Of a DNA stretch of 6,062 nt, positions 1 through 6,062 are shown in pieces. The DNA is from Prevotella sp. UBA7782. GTDB taxonomy: Bacteria > Bacteroidota > Bacteroidia > Bacteroidales > Bacteroidaceae. Within the stretch, counting starts at the first letter, position 1. Each line of letters begins with the position of its first letter. A model generated the notes under the pieces. That model had not been told where the DNA came from. It saw nothing but the letters and a program-made list of their open reading frames with translations, and made no database searches. A program made the translations under genes and the position numbers. The stretch covers positions 1-6,062 of the forward strand of contig DLDC01000188.1 of assembly GCA_002480935.1 (NCBI GenBank). The letters are read 5' to 3'.

Positions 1-2327
1 TGGCACTGGCTCTCGGCTCATGCTCGGATGATTTCCTCAATGAAAAAATGGTCTCTACGATAACACAAGACTATTTTGAGACCGAACAGGGTCTAGACCA
101 GCTCGTGGTGAGCACCTATAACGCCGAGCGTCTGCGCTATGGCTTCAACGAAGGAGGCTACCTCTTTGAGTTGGGACACGACTGCGGACTGGTTACGAAC
201 AACGCTGAGATAAACCGCTTCTCTACATCTGCCTACACATCTACCGGTCCGTGGAACTCCATAGCAGATTATGTGAACACCTTTATGGGCGTACAGTCGA
301 AGCAGCAAAGCGGATTTATCATCAACTCCTACCCCGTCATCGACTGCTGTAACAAGGCCATCGGCCTGATAAGAAACAAGAGCGTGAGCGGGAAATACAC
401 CTCTGACCCGGCTTATGCGGCACAAAAACTGTCGGAAGCACTGTTCAACAGAGCTTATGCTTTGTATAGTCTGAACACCTTGCTGGGCGACATCTATGTG
501 CCTACACAGAGCCTCACGTCACTGCCAAGCAACTTCAATTATAAGCGTGAACCCTCTGAGCAGCTCTGGAAAATGCTGATCAGCGACTTGAGATATGCTT
601 ATGAGAACCTGCCGCAGAAGTATGGCGATGCTGAATACGGACGCATCACGAAGGGTGCTGCCGCTCATTTCCTGGCTCGTTTGTATCTGGAGAGAGCACA
701 GGGTGCACAATATGGCACTCCAGAATACGGACGCAACAGCGACGGGTCTATAGACAACTCGAACCCGAAGTCGTATTTGGGCATGCTCTACAAGGGCAAT
801 GTGTCTACCGACCTCGACTCTTGCATCTACTATGCCACACAAGTCATCAACTCAGGTGTGTATAAGCTGGAAGACAACTATGCCGATCTCTTCAAGTGTG
901 GCGTAGGCGATTGGAGCAACGAAGGCAGCAAGGAGGTTATCCTCACCGCTTTGTTTGGTAACGGAACCGACAACTACCGTTACGGACAACGCACACTCTG
1001 CTACATGGGTGAGAACTATGTGAACGTGAACTGGGGCATACCAGACTATACATGGGAGTGCGACACCAAGTTGGGTGGCCCGTACATGAACGACGACTGG
1101 GGCTTCGACGTATTCACAGACAAGCTTAACGATGCACGCTATCAAGGCTCTTTCACTCTGGAGCGCACCTCCAGAATGCGCGGAGGCGGCACAGCATCGC
1201 CCGGAGCAGACGTAGAATACTATGCATACAACAGCGATAAGAACGAGACCTACACATGGACGGAGAAGCAGGCTGACTACTTCAACACCCACATCCTGCC
1301 CACCTACAAGCGTGAAAGCTGGGGAGGCAGAAGGGCTGTGGCCGGTGAACACAAGATTGGAACGGGCGACCTGGCCTACGCCTACATTGAGAACACCAAG
1401 GAAACAGCTATCGACGTGGATGAGGCTGACGCACAACCGTTTGTTTGCTTTGCCCGTTGGATGAAGAAAGACGGCAAATATTTCTACCGCCCTGTGCTGG
1501 TAGGAAAGGGAAAGAACTACTCTTTCGTAGATGCTAACGGCAATAGCGCTAACCATTATGGCTTGGAGCAACTGTCCAAGAGTGATGCCATGACCATCGG
1601 CGAGCCCGGTACGAGCAAGTATATCGACCCGAACCGCTCAAGTTACAACAGCATCTACGGCACCCGCGACATCTTTATCTTCCGCTTTGCAGAGACTTAT
1701 CTGCTGCGTGCAGAGGCTGAAGGACGCAAAGGAAACTATCAGGCCGCCATCAACGACATCAATGTGCTGCGCCAACGTGCGGCTTTCAAGGCCGGGCAAA
1801 AGCGTGACGAGGTGCTCGCACGCCTCTATCCGGGACACGAAAAGCTGAGCACTGCCGAGCAGGAATATCCTTACGCATCAGCTGCCAACACCTATGATAA
1901 GATTAAGGTTGACGCATCTTACTGGGACGGAACGTCTGAGCACTCGCGTCTGGAGAACTATCCTCCAACGGCAAACACAGATGCCAAGAGATTCCTGGAG
2001 TTCATCCTCAACGAGTATAGCCGCGAATTCAACCAAGAGTTCGTTTACTATGAGGTGCTGCACCACAGCGGCTTGCAAGCCGAACGCATACAGTGGCACG
2101 ACCAGCTGGCTGCCAATCCCAACAACACGACCTATAAATCAGGCTCTTGGGACACCAGCAGCAACCTCACAAGCACGTCAGGCCAGGACGGAAAGGCAAA
2201 GGGCTTCTTTGAGAACTACATGACCTTGAAGCCCTTCCCAATGGACTTCCTGAACCTCCTGACAGACGAAAACGGCAACGCCCTGTCGGCTGAGGCCAAG
2301 CAAGCATACCAAAACTATGGATATTAA
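1..2327 (+). CDS. SusD/RagB-family outer-membrane glycan-binding lipoprotein (5' end cut by window)
   Basis: SusD-like proteins sit on the outer face of the outer membrane, bind glycan or peptide ligands, and act as a lid on a SusC-type TonB-dependent transporter. The reading frame is open from base 3, upstream of the first ATG at 48, and reads ALALGSCSDDFLNEKM. This gives a lipobox (LGSC, Cys codon at 21-23) followed by the acidic SDD typical of Bacteroidetes surface-export signals, so the true start lies before the window and Met 48 is internal. Counting from Met 48, family landmarks are a TPR-like helix SEALFNRAYALYSLNTLLGD near residue 129, HFLARLYLERA near 207, the RFAETYLLRAEAEG ... INVLRQRA helices near 545-575, and the C-terminal FILNEYSREF near 650. 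These fit an N-terminal SusD-like domain and the C-terminal SusD_RagB domain. At about 774 visible residues it is clearly longer than SusD or RagB (about 500-550). It ends in TAA with hairpins following. The ligand cannot be told from sequence alone. Confidence 0.95.
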   Translation, partial: ALALGSCSDDFLNEKMVSTITQDYFETEQGLDQLVVSTYNAERLRYGFNEGGYLFELGHDCGLVTNNAEINRFSTSAYTSTGPWNSIADYVNTFMGVQSKQQSGFIINSYPVIDCCNKAIGLIRNKSVSGKYTSDPAYAAQKLSEALFNRAYALYSLNTLLGDIYVPTQSLTSLPSNFNYKREPSEQLWKMLISDLRYAYENLPQKYGDAEYGRITKGAAAHFLARLYLERAQGAQYGTPEYGRNSDGSIDNSNPKSYLGMLYKGNVSTDLDSCIYYATQVINSGVYKLEDNYADLFKCGVGDWSNEGSKEVILTALFGNGTDNYRYGQRTLCYMGENYVNVNWGIPDYTWECDTKLGGPYMNDDWGFDVFTDKLNDARYQGSFTLERTSRMRGGGTASPGADVEYYAYNSDKNETYTWTEKQADYFNTHILPTYKRESWGGRRAVAGEHKIGTGDLAYAYIENTKETAIDVDEADAQPFVCFARWMKKDGKYFYRPVLVGKGKNYSFVDANGNSANHYGLEQLSKSDAMTIGEPGTSKYIDPNRSSYNSIYGTRDIFIFRFAETYLLRAEAEGRKGNYQAAINDINVLRQRAAFKAGQKRDEVLARLYPGHEKLSTAEQEYPYASAANTYDKIKVDASYWDGTSEHSRLENYPPTANTDAKRFLEFILNEYSREFNQEFVYYEVLHHSGLQAERIQWHDQLAANPNNTTYKSGSWDTSSNLTSTSGQDGKAKGFFENYMTLKPFPMDFLNLLTDENGNALSAEAKQAYQNYGY

Positions 2328-2361
2328 TGCTTGCCCGTGACTTGCATGACAGGCTGACCGG

Positions 2362-2397
2362 TTGAAATAAAGCTGTTGCGAAACAGCGTCATTTCAA
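2362..2397 (+). other. Two-part RNA hairpin just after the susD-like stop codon
   Basis: TTGAAAT (2362-2368) pairs with ATTTCAA (2391-2397). An inner stem GCTGTT (2372-2377) pairs with AACAGC (2382-2387) around a GCGA loop, which is a GNRA-type tetraloop. The two stems are separated by a 3x3 internal loop. It begins 35 bases after the stop codon. No T-run follows, so it is better read as an mRNA 3'-end stabilising or processing structure than as a standard intrinsic terminator. Confidence 0.45.
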
Positions 2398-2417
2398 TAT
2401 GTTAAGCAGTTTATTTG

Positions 2418-2469
2418 GCCAGTGGCAGAAGAGAACATGAGTCTCGCTGTCCACTGGCTTCTTTGTTTC
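2418..2469 (+). terminator. Probable intrinsic terminator of the susD operon
   Basis: GCCAGTGG (2418-2425) pairs perfectly with CCACTGGC (2451-2458). The stem extends inward with CAG/CTG (2426-2428 with 2447-2449) and GAGA/TCTC (2431-2434 with 2442-2445), with small bulges. A T-rich tail TTCTTTGTTT (2459-2468) follows directly. This arrangement fits a rho-independent terminator reading on the + strand, about 90-140 bases after the susD-like stop. The opposite strand has no T-run after the stem. Confidence 0.6.
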
Positions 2470-2558
2470 CGACAACCACATGCTAACCCGCCACAGTAAA
2501 TAGAAGCCCATGCCATAAGGCCATACCATGCTACACAGTCAATGCACCCAGCCCCTTC

Positions 2559-2585
2559 CTGCTGGCACACAAGCCAGCAGATTTT
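2559..2585 (+). terminator. Second terminator-like hairpin
   Basis: CTGCTGGC (2559-2566) and GCCAGCAG (2573-2580) form a perfect 8-bp GC-rich stem with a 6-base loop ACACAA, followed by ATTTTC. On the + strand this fits a short intrinsic terminator, possibly a backup to the one at 2418-2469. The T-run is short, so termination strength is uncertain. Confidence 0.45.
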
Positions 2586-2624
2586 CAAAATAGGCCTTTT
2601 CAACTTTCAAAAATGCCTATTTTG
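2586..2624. repeat. Perfect 10-bp inverted repeat at the edge of the 22-base array
   Basis: CAAAATAGGC (2586-2595) is the exact reverse complement of GCCTATTTTG (2615-2624), separated by 19 bases. The right arm coincides with the core of the first clear 22-base repeat unit, so the two structures overlap and probably belong to one repeat element. Confidence 0.6.
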
Positions 2625-2679
2625 CTGGCCGAAAGTGCCTATTTGGGCATGCAAAAAGCACTATTTCGCAAAACAGCCC
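2592..2679. repeat. Degenerate array of about four 22-base units with a GCCTATTT core
   Basis: CTATTT occurs at 2617, 2639 and 2661, exactly 22 bases apart each time. The first two of these lie in the longer shared block TGCCTATTT (2614 and 2636). A weaker unit (GGCCTTTT) sits in phase one period earlier at about 2593. The bases between the cores are alike but not identical (GCTGGCCGAAAG, GGCATGCAAAAA, CGCAAAACAGCC). It is not a CRISPR array: the period is too short and there are no conserved-repeat/unique-spacer blocks. Similar short intergenic repeats are, to my recollection, common in Prevotella genomes, but I cannot confirm that here. Confidence 0.55.
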
Positions 2680-2762
2680 CGAGCAAGAAGAATGTACGAG
2701 GCAGCGCGGACGGCGTGCAAGCAGCTGTTAAGTGAGAAGCCAAACAGAATGCCCGAGCCAGC

Positions 2763-2774
2763 TGACACGTGTCA
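2763..2774. promoter_or_regulatory. Perfect 12-bp palindrome, possible operator
   Basis: TGACACGTGTCA is its own exact reverse complement with no spacer, the form expected of a site for a dimeric DNA-binding protein. It lies about 55 bases upstream of the -33 box at 2829, a position from which an activator could act on the 2886 promoter. No protein is identified as its partner, and a single site could be chance. Confidence 0.3.
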
Positions 2775-2828
2775 TTGCGCTCCGCACAGGCCCTTTACGG
2801 CTTGCCGGGCAAATAAATTCGGCCAGCA

Positions 2829-2860
2829 TTTGCAGGGCTGATTATTTTTTCATACATTTG
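2829..2860 (+). promoter_or_regulatory. Bacteroidetes-type sigma-70 promoter for the 2886 transcription unit
   Basis: A -33 box TTTG (2829-2832) is followed after 20 bases by TACATTTG (2853-2860), an exact match to the Bacteroides -7 consensus TAnnTTTG at the usual 19-21 base spacing. Transcription would start around 2865-2870, leaving a leader of about 20 bases before the ATG at 2886. No Shine-Dalgarno sequence is seen in that leader, which is normal in this phylum. Confidence 0.8.
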
Positions 2861-2885
2861 CAATCAAACAAACATCTGCATCACT

Positions 2886-3182
2886 ATGTCTAACAAGCAA
2901 GACCCCGACAAAGGCAACAAAGAGCTATCTGACGCGCTCCGGGCAATGCACACACAGCTCGAATTGGCCAAAAGTAAGCTGAGCCTCTACCTAAACAAGA
3001 AGGCAGACATGTTGCGTCATGGTCTTGAAGGCACTGACGAATATGCCGAAATAGAGCAAAAGGCTGCCTCCTTGCAGGCTCTTATAGACAAGTGGCAATC
3101 CATTTATCAAGACCGATTACGACAGGTGGAAGAAGCTGAAACGGGTATACCCAAGCGCCGACGCAGGCATGCAGAAAAATAG
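2886..3182 (+). CDS. Small charged helical protein of unknown function (98 aa)
   Basis: I do not recognise a family for this protein. It has no signal peptide and no transmembrane segment, so it is probably cytoplasmic. The sequence suggests two amphipathic helices, about residues 12-45 (KELSDALRAM ... LNKKADML) and 50-86 (TDEYAEIEQKA ... LRQVEEAE), joined by a short Gly-containing turn, which could form a helical hairpin or antiparallel coiled coil. The C-terminus is strongly basic (PKRRRRHAEK) and might contact nucleic acid or another acidic partner; that is only inference. The ATG is 25 bases after a consensus -7 box, which supports both the gene and its start. A 39-base gap with no visible promoter separates it from the YbjQ-family gene, so the two are probably co-transcribed. 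Confidence 0.75.
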   Translation: MSNKQDPDKGNKELSDALRAMHTQLELAKSKLSLYLNKKADMLRHGLEGTDEYAEIEQKAASLQALIDKWQSIYQDRLRQVEEAETGIPKRRRRHAEK

Positions 3183-3221
3183 AAACTACCTTAATTTAAT
3201 AACATAAAAACTAAAATCATC

Positions 3222-3539
3222 ATGGTACTATCAACAACTCCAACCTTTGAAGGGTCACCCATTAAGATTTACAAGGGTGTTGTCACAGGCGAAACCATTA
3301 TTGGAGCCAACGCCTTAAGGGATATTTGCGCTAATTTTACCGACATTTTCGGAGGCCGCTCGAATAGTTATGAGAGCGTGCTTCGCGAGGCTAAGGAGAC
3401 TGCAATGAACGAGATGGCCGAAATGGCTGAGGAGTTTGGGGGCAACGCAGTGGTAGGCATAGACTTTGATTATGAAACTGTAGGGCCGTCTGGTTCTATG
3501 CTCATGGTGTCGTGCAGCGGCACAGCAGTGGTCATCTAA
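3222..3539 (+). CDS. YbjQ/UPF0145 family protein (105 aa)
   Basis: This is a full-length member of the YbjQ (UPF0145, formerly DUF74, 'putative heavy-metal-binding') family of small cytoplasmic proteins, whose solved members form pentameric rings but whose role is not settled. Family marks are visible in order: the N-terminal TTTPTFEG-like strand (here [11 protein letters not shown]), [14 protein letters not shown] at about residues 17-30, [11 protein letters not shown] at about 41-51, the helix [20 protein letters not shown], then [13 protein letters not shown] at about 73-85 and the closing [13 protein letters not shown]. The length is normal for the family and nothing is missing. The A/T-rich stretch before the ATG (3183-3221) is typical of Bacteroidetes initiation regions. 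Its last codons overlap the longest reading of the regulator gene that follows, which suggests one transcript. A metal-binding role should not be assumed from the family name. Confidence 0.93.
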   Translation: MVLSTTPTFEGSPIKIYKGVVTGETIIGANALRDICANFTDIFGGRSNSYESVLREAKETAMNEMAEMAEEFGGNAVVGIDFDYETVGPSGSMLMVSCSGTAVVI

Positions 3540-5971
3540 ACTTTCCTACCATCACAAACAGCCTCAACAGTTTGCAAATTCTCAGGTTTTTGCTCGCTTT
3601 TGTCGTCCTCTTCGTCTTGTCACTTGCACCGCTTCATGGGCAGCAATGCATCATTCGCGACTACGGAGAGGACGATGGCTTGGCACATTGGCACGTCACC
3701 AGTATGCTGCAAGACCGCTTTGGCATGTTGTGGTTTGGCACTTGGAACGGGCTGGAGCGCTTCGACGGTGAGACGTTCACCCTCTTTAAATCTCATGTCG
3801 GCGACCGTTGCGCGATGCCCAACGACCGCATTCGTGACATCAAACTGGGCAAAGACAACTGCATCTACTGCCGTAATGAGAACGAATGGTATCGATTCGA
3901 CCCATCAACAGGTCTGTTCTCAACCGTGAGCAAGGCCGTGCAGCAGAAGCTGAAGACCCAGCCCAGACAGATGAACGCTACGCTCTGGAAACGCTACCCC
4001 GCCACCAAGGGCATGAAAGGCGTGAGTTTCTCCATGCTCGACAAGCAGGGAAACATCTGGCTTATCATACCAACGGGAATACGAAAGGTAAGTTTCTTGC
4101 GTCCAACCTTCAGTCGGCTATGGGCTAAGAGCGAAACACAGGTGAAGTGTATTTATCGAGATCGTGAGGGCAGAATATGGATTTCGACGAAAGAAGATGG
4201 CAGGGTGCGCGTCTACGACCGTGCTCTCCGCCCCTTGGGATACCTAACCGCAGATGGCAGAATCGCCCGACAGCCCGCTTCGTTTGGCCATGCCGTCTAT
4301 TGTATCTATCAAGACCGCAAGGGCATCATGTGGTTAGGCACCAAGCCCGACGGCCTTTTCAGACTGCAAAAACGTGGCAACGGCTTCGCCATAACACGCT
4401 TTGTGAAGGGCAAACAGCCCAAGAGCCTCAACTGCAACACCGTTTACGACATCACTGAAGGGCCTGACGGCAAGCTCTGGTTGGCCACCTTCGGAGGCGG
4501 AATCAACATCATGACACATCAAAATGGCTCTGTGGCGTTTCTGAACAAAGACAATGGGCTTAGCGGATGGCCTAAGAGGATGAAAGAAAATCGTGTGCGC
4601 AAGCTGTTGTTCACACCCTCCGGCGTACTTGTTGCTGCCACCACAGAGGGCCTCATCACCCAAGAGAGGGGTCGAATGTTTGTGCTGCACGTGAAAGAAC
4701 CCGGCAGACGAGCCAGTCTGAGCTGCAATGCCACGATGGATATTGCCCTAATGGGCAACAATAAACTATTTGTCAGCACGGAGAGCGGCGGCATTAATGA
4801 AGTAGAAATCAGCCCCGGACACACCACAAAACTATTCTTTCGCCATTTCAATACCCTTAACGGTCTGAACTCAGACATCACGCAAGGCCTGACCATTCAG
4901 GGGCAAACGCTGTGGATAACGGGCAGCAACCAAGTGCTGACGCTTGACATTCGTCACCTTAAGACAGCCTCGTATGGCACCAATTTCTGGGGAGAGGCAC
5001 TCCGATTCTCCGATGCCCGGCCGCTCAAACTGGCTGACGGACGATGGCTGTTGGGCCTTCTGGATGGCGCTATGACCGTAAGCAACCGCCAGTTTGCCCG
5101 TAAAAGCTACGTACCACCCATCTATCTCACCAGCATAAGCATCAAGAATCAGCCCAATAACTATCATGTCAACCAGCTTAGAACGTTGGTTCTGAACCCC
5201 AACGAGCGTAGTCTGACTGTCAATTTCAAGGCTATAGACTATACGCCCAACGCCAACATACGCTATGCAACTAGGCTGGACAAGGATAAAGCCTGGCTTT
5301 TTTTAGACAACATACATGCCGCTTCGTTTCTCGACTTGCAGCCCGGCACCTACCGTTTGCACATCAAATCGACCGACGCACACGGCGAATGGTCGGGCAA
5401 TGAGCGTGTGCTCACCATCGTGGTGAAGCCCCGTTTCACAGAGACGGTGTGGTTTCAACTCTTAATCGTGCTGATCATCGCCTTGCTGTTTGGTGCCGGT
5501 TGCTATACCTTTATATATATAAGGAGGATAAGAAAGAAGCAAAATGCCACGCTGAAAGCGTATCTCGACCTGCTCAGCAAGCAGGAGTGTGCTCATCAAA
5601 AGGCACAGCAGAGCGTGACTGAAGACGCAAAGTTAAGCCCCGAAGACGAAAAATTCATGGACAAGGTGATGGCTTACGTGGAGCGGGAGTTGGCCAACTC
5701 AGATGCCAATCTGGCGGATATGGCCTCCGCAACGGGCACAAGCCTCTCCGGACTCAATCGTAAGATGAAGTCGCTCGTAGGACTTACACCGGCTGAATTT
5801 CTTTTCGAGGCACGCATGAAGAAGGCTTGCGCCCTGCTCACTACCACCAGTATGCCCGTGAGCGACATCACTTGGCAGTGCGGATTTACCGACCCCAAAT
5901 ACTTCAGCAAGCGCTTTAAAGCATCAAAAGGTATGTCGCCAACTGATTACAGAATGGGTAGAAAAAGCTGA
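3512..5971 (+). CDS. Membrane-spanning one-component regulator: propeller sensor, Y_Y_Y domain, TM helix, AraC-type HTH (SusR-like design)
   Basis: The order of parts is signal peptide (hydrophobic residues 26-41, cleavage probably near G43/Q44); periplasmic beta-propeller repeats with the blade motif D.xG.xxW(I/L/F)GT (Trp at 74, 183, 223, 274, 323 and 468; best case [13 protein letters not shown] at 74-86); a Y_Y_Y domain at about 561-640 ([20 protein letters not shown]); one transmembrane helix at about 646-670 followed by RRIRKK, placing the C-terminus in the cytoplasm; a linker of about 45 residues; and an AraC HTH at about 715-816 ([35 protein letters not shown]). The usual hybrid two-component regulators of this sensor class carry HisKA, HATPase and receiver domains between TM and HTH. 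Here there is no room for them, so periplasmic binding must reach the DNA-binding domain directly, as in SusR. The first possible start is GTG 3512, overlapping the YbjQ-family gene by 28 bases; TTG 3572 gives a tidier signal peptide ([10 protein letters not shown]...). No ATG is available before the mature region. The ligand is probably a glycan, by context. Confidence 0.93.
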   Translation: MQRHSSGHLNFPTITNSLNSLQILRFLLAFVVLFVLSLAPLHGQQCIIRDYGEDDGLAHWHVTSMLQDRFGMLWFGTWNGLERFDGETFTLFKSHVGDRCAMPNDRIRDIKLGKDNCIYCRNENEWYRFDPSTGLFSTVSKAVQQKLKTQPRQMNATLWKRYPATKGMKGVSFSMLDKQGNIWLIIPTGIRKVSFLRPTFSRLWAKSETQVKCIYRDREGRIWISTKEDGRVRVYDRALRPLGYLTADGRIARQPASFGHAVYCIYQDRKGIMWLGTKPDGLFRLQKRGNGFAITRFVKGKQPKSLNCNTVYDITEGPDGKLWLATFGGGINIMTHQNGSVAFLNKDNGLSGWPKRMKENRVRKLLFTPSGVLVAATTEGLITQERGRMFVLHVKEPGRRASLSCNATMDIALMGNNKLFVSTESGGINEVEISPGHTTKLFFRHFNTLNGLNSDITQGLTIQGQTLWITGSNQVLTLDIRHLKTASYGTNFWGEALRFSDARPLKLADGRWLLGLLDGAMTVSNRQFARKSYVPPIYLTSISIKNQPNNYHVNQLRTLVLNPNERSLTVNFKAIDYTPNANIRYATRLDKDKAWLFLDNIHAASFLDLQPGTYRLHIKSTDAHGEWSGNERVLTIVVKPRFTETVWFQLLIVLIIALLFGAGCYTFIYIRRIRKKQNATLKAYLDLLSKQECAHQKAQQSVTEDAKLSPEDEKFMDKVMAYVERELANSDANLADMASATGTSLSGLNRKMKSLVGLTPAEFLFEARMKKACALLTTTSMPVSDITWQCGFTDPKYFSKRFKASKGMSPTDYRMGRKS

Positions 5972-5999
5972 AATCCAGCCTTTTGAACTTTTTCTACCC
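5956..5999 (+). repeat. Perfect 12-bp inverted repeat spanning the regulator stop codon
   Basis: GGGTAGAAAAAG (5956-5967) is the exact reverse complement of CTTTTTCTACCC (5988-5999), with a 20-base loop containing the TGA stop (5969-5971). In RNA it could form a 3'-end hairpin for the regulator transcript, although no T-run follows the right arm. The same CTACCC core recurs downstream as direct repeats, so it could equally be an inverted DNA-binding site. Confidence 0.55.
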
Positions 6000-6033
6000 C
6001 CTTATTGGCAGTTTTCTACCCCATTTCCTACCC
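5990..6033 (+). promoter_or_regulatory. Direct repeats TTTTCTACCCC, candidate activator operator
   Basis: TTTTCTACCCC occurs identically at 5990-6000 and 6012-6022, a shift of exactly 22 bases or about two helical turns. A third, weaker copy TTTCCTACCC follows at 6024-6033. The array ends 10 bases before a -7 promoter box. Direct half-sites about 21-22 bases apart next to a core promoter are the pattern known for AraC-family activators, and the gene immediately upstream encodes an AraC-type HTH. The link between that protein and this site is inference. Confidence 0.5.
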
Positions 6034-6043
6034 TTTTTCTTGC

Positions 6044-6051
6044 TAATTTTG
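6044..6051 (+). promoter_or_regulatory. Promoter -7 box for a gene beyond the window, no -33 box
   Basis: TAATTTTG matches TAnnTTTG exactly. Transcription would start around 6056-6060, almost at the window edge. At the position where a TTTG -33 box is expected (about 6019-6023) the sequence is instead CCCCA, part of the second CTACCCC repeat. A weak core promoter with repeats in place of the -33 box suggests dependence on an activator. The gene it drives is outside the window. Confidence 0.55.
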
Positions 6052-6062
6052 CGGCATAAAAC

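Larger units (their letters stand above)
2328..2885. other. 558-base non-coding gap between the susD-like gene and the next transcription unit
   Basis: No credible gene lies here. The open frames present on both strands (for example 2542-2841 +) are rich in Cys, Trp, His and Gln, match no family I recognise, and run through repeats and hairpins. In order the gap holds a hairpin at 2362-2397, a terminator-like hairpin at 2418-2458, another at 2559-2580, an array of 22-base repeats at about 2592-2679, a featureless GC-richer stretch at about 2680-2760, a perfect palindrome at 2763-2774, and a promoter at 2829-2860. Confidence 0.75.

Noticed and set aside
1486..1493. TTTCTACC inside the susD-like gene, resembling the CTACCCC repeat
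   Set aside because: It is a single copy inside well-conserved coding sequence, lacks the CCCC end, and has no phased partner or promoter nearby.
852..1571. Long antisense open frame (239 codons) inside the susD-like gene
   Set aside because: The sense strand encodes clear SusD family motifs throughout. The antisense product looks like low-complexity Val/Ala/Cys-rich shadow translation with no family features.
2586..2679. Possible CRISPR array
   Set aside because: The period is only 22 bases, the cores are about 6-9 bases, and there is no alternation of conserved repeats with unique spacers and no cas gene nearby.
2542..2841. Open frame of 99 codons on the + strand in the gap
   Set aside because: It runs through a terminator-like hairpin, the 22-base repeats and the palindrome, has a Cys/Trp/His-rich composition unlike its neighbours, and shows no recognisable family or promoter of its own.
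3644..3652. Cys46 of the regulator as a lipoprotein cysteine
   Set aside because: The preceding residues GQQ do not fit a lipobox; ordinary signal peptidase cleavage near G43/Q44 matches the usual N-terminus of propeller sensors.
5521..5546. AAGGAGG followed by ATG at 5544, looking like an internal ribosome binding site
   Set aside because: The ATG is out of frame with the regulator, the bases encode the expected basic residues after the TM helix, and Bacteroidetes rarely depend on Shine-Dalgarno sequences.

Overview
The window looks like chromosomal DNA from a Bacteroidales bacterium, most plausibly Prevotella or a close relative. The evidence is a SusD-family surface lipoprotein, a periplasmic two-component-propeller/Y_Y_Y sensor joined to an AraC-type DNA-binding domain, promoters of the Bacteroides type (TTTG ... 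TAnnTTTG), and no convincing Shine-Dalgarno sequences before the genes. The genus is an inference; the phylum/order call is firm. Every supported gene is on the + strand.

Layout. (1) Positions 1-2327 hold the 3' and main part of a susD-like gene, cut by the window edge inside its lipoprotein signal peptide; a susC partner is expected just upstream but is not visible. (2) Positions 2328-2885 are a 558-base gap without a credible gene. It holds three hairpins (two of them good terminator candidates), a degenerate array of 22-base repeats, a 12-base perfect palindrome, and a textbook Bacteroidetes promoter. (3) Positions 2886-3182 encode a 98-residue charged helical protein of unknown function. 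(4) Positions 3222-3539 encode a YbjQ/UPF0145 family protein. (5) Positions 3512-5971 encode an 819-residue membrane-spanning regulator: signal peptide, beta-propeller repeats, Y_Y_Y domain, one transmembrane helix, and an AraC HTH with no histidine kinase or receiver domain. (6) Positions 5972-6062 are a regulatory region for a gene beyond the window, with direct repeats of TTTTCTACCCC 22 bases apart followed by a TAATTTTG -7 box that lacks a -33 box.

How it may work together. The susD gene belongs to a glycan-uptake (polysaccharide utilization type) locus that appears to end at the hairpins after 2327. A second transcription unit probably starts at the promoter near 2853 and carries the small protein, the YbjQ protein and the regulator. 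The regulator resembles SusR in principle: it would sense a ligand in the periplasm and act directly on DNA. Its targets could be the upstream susCD locus, the gene starting after 6062, or both. The repeats before 6044 are a specific, testable candidate operator. I found no wholly new system; the most interesting part is this kinase-less regulator together with the repeat-flanked promoter that follows it.
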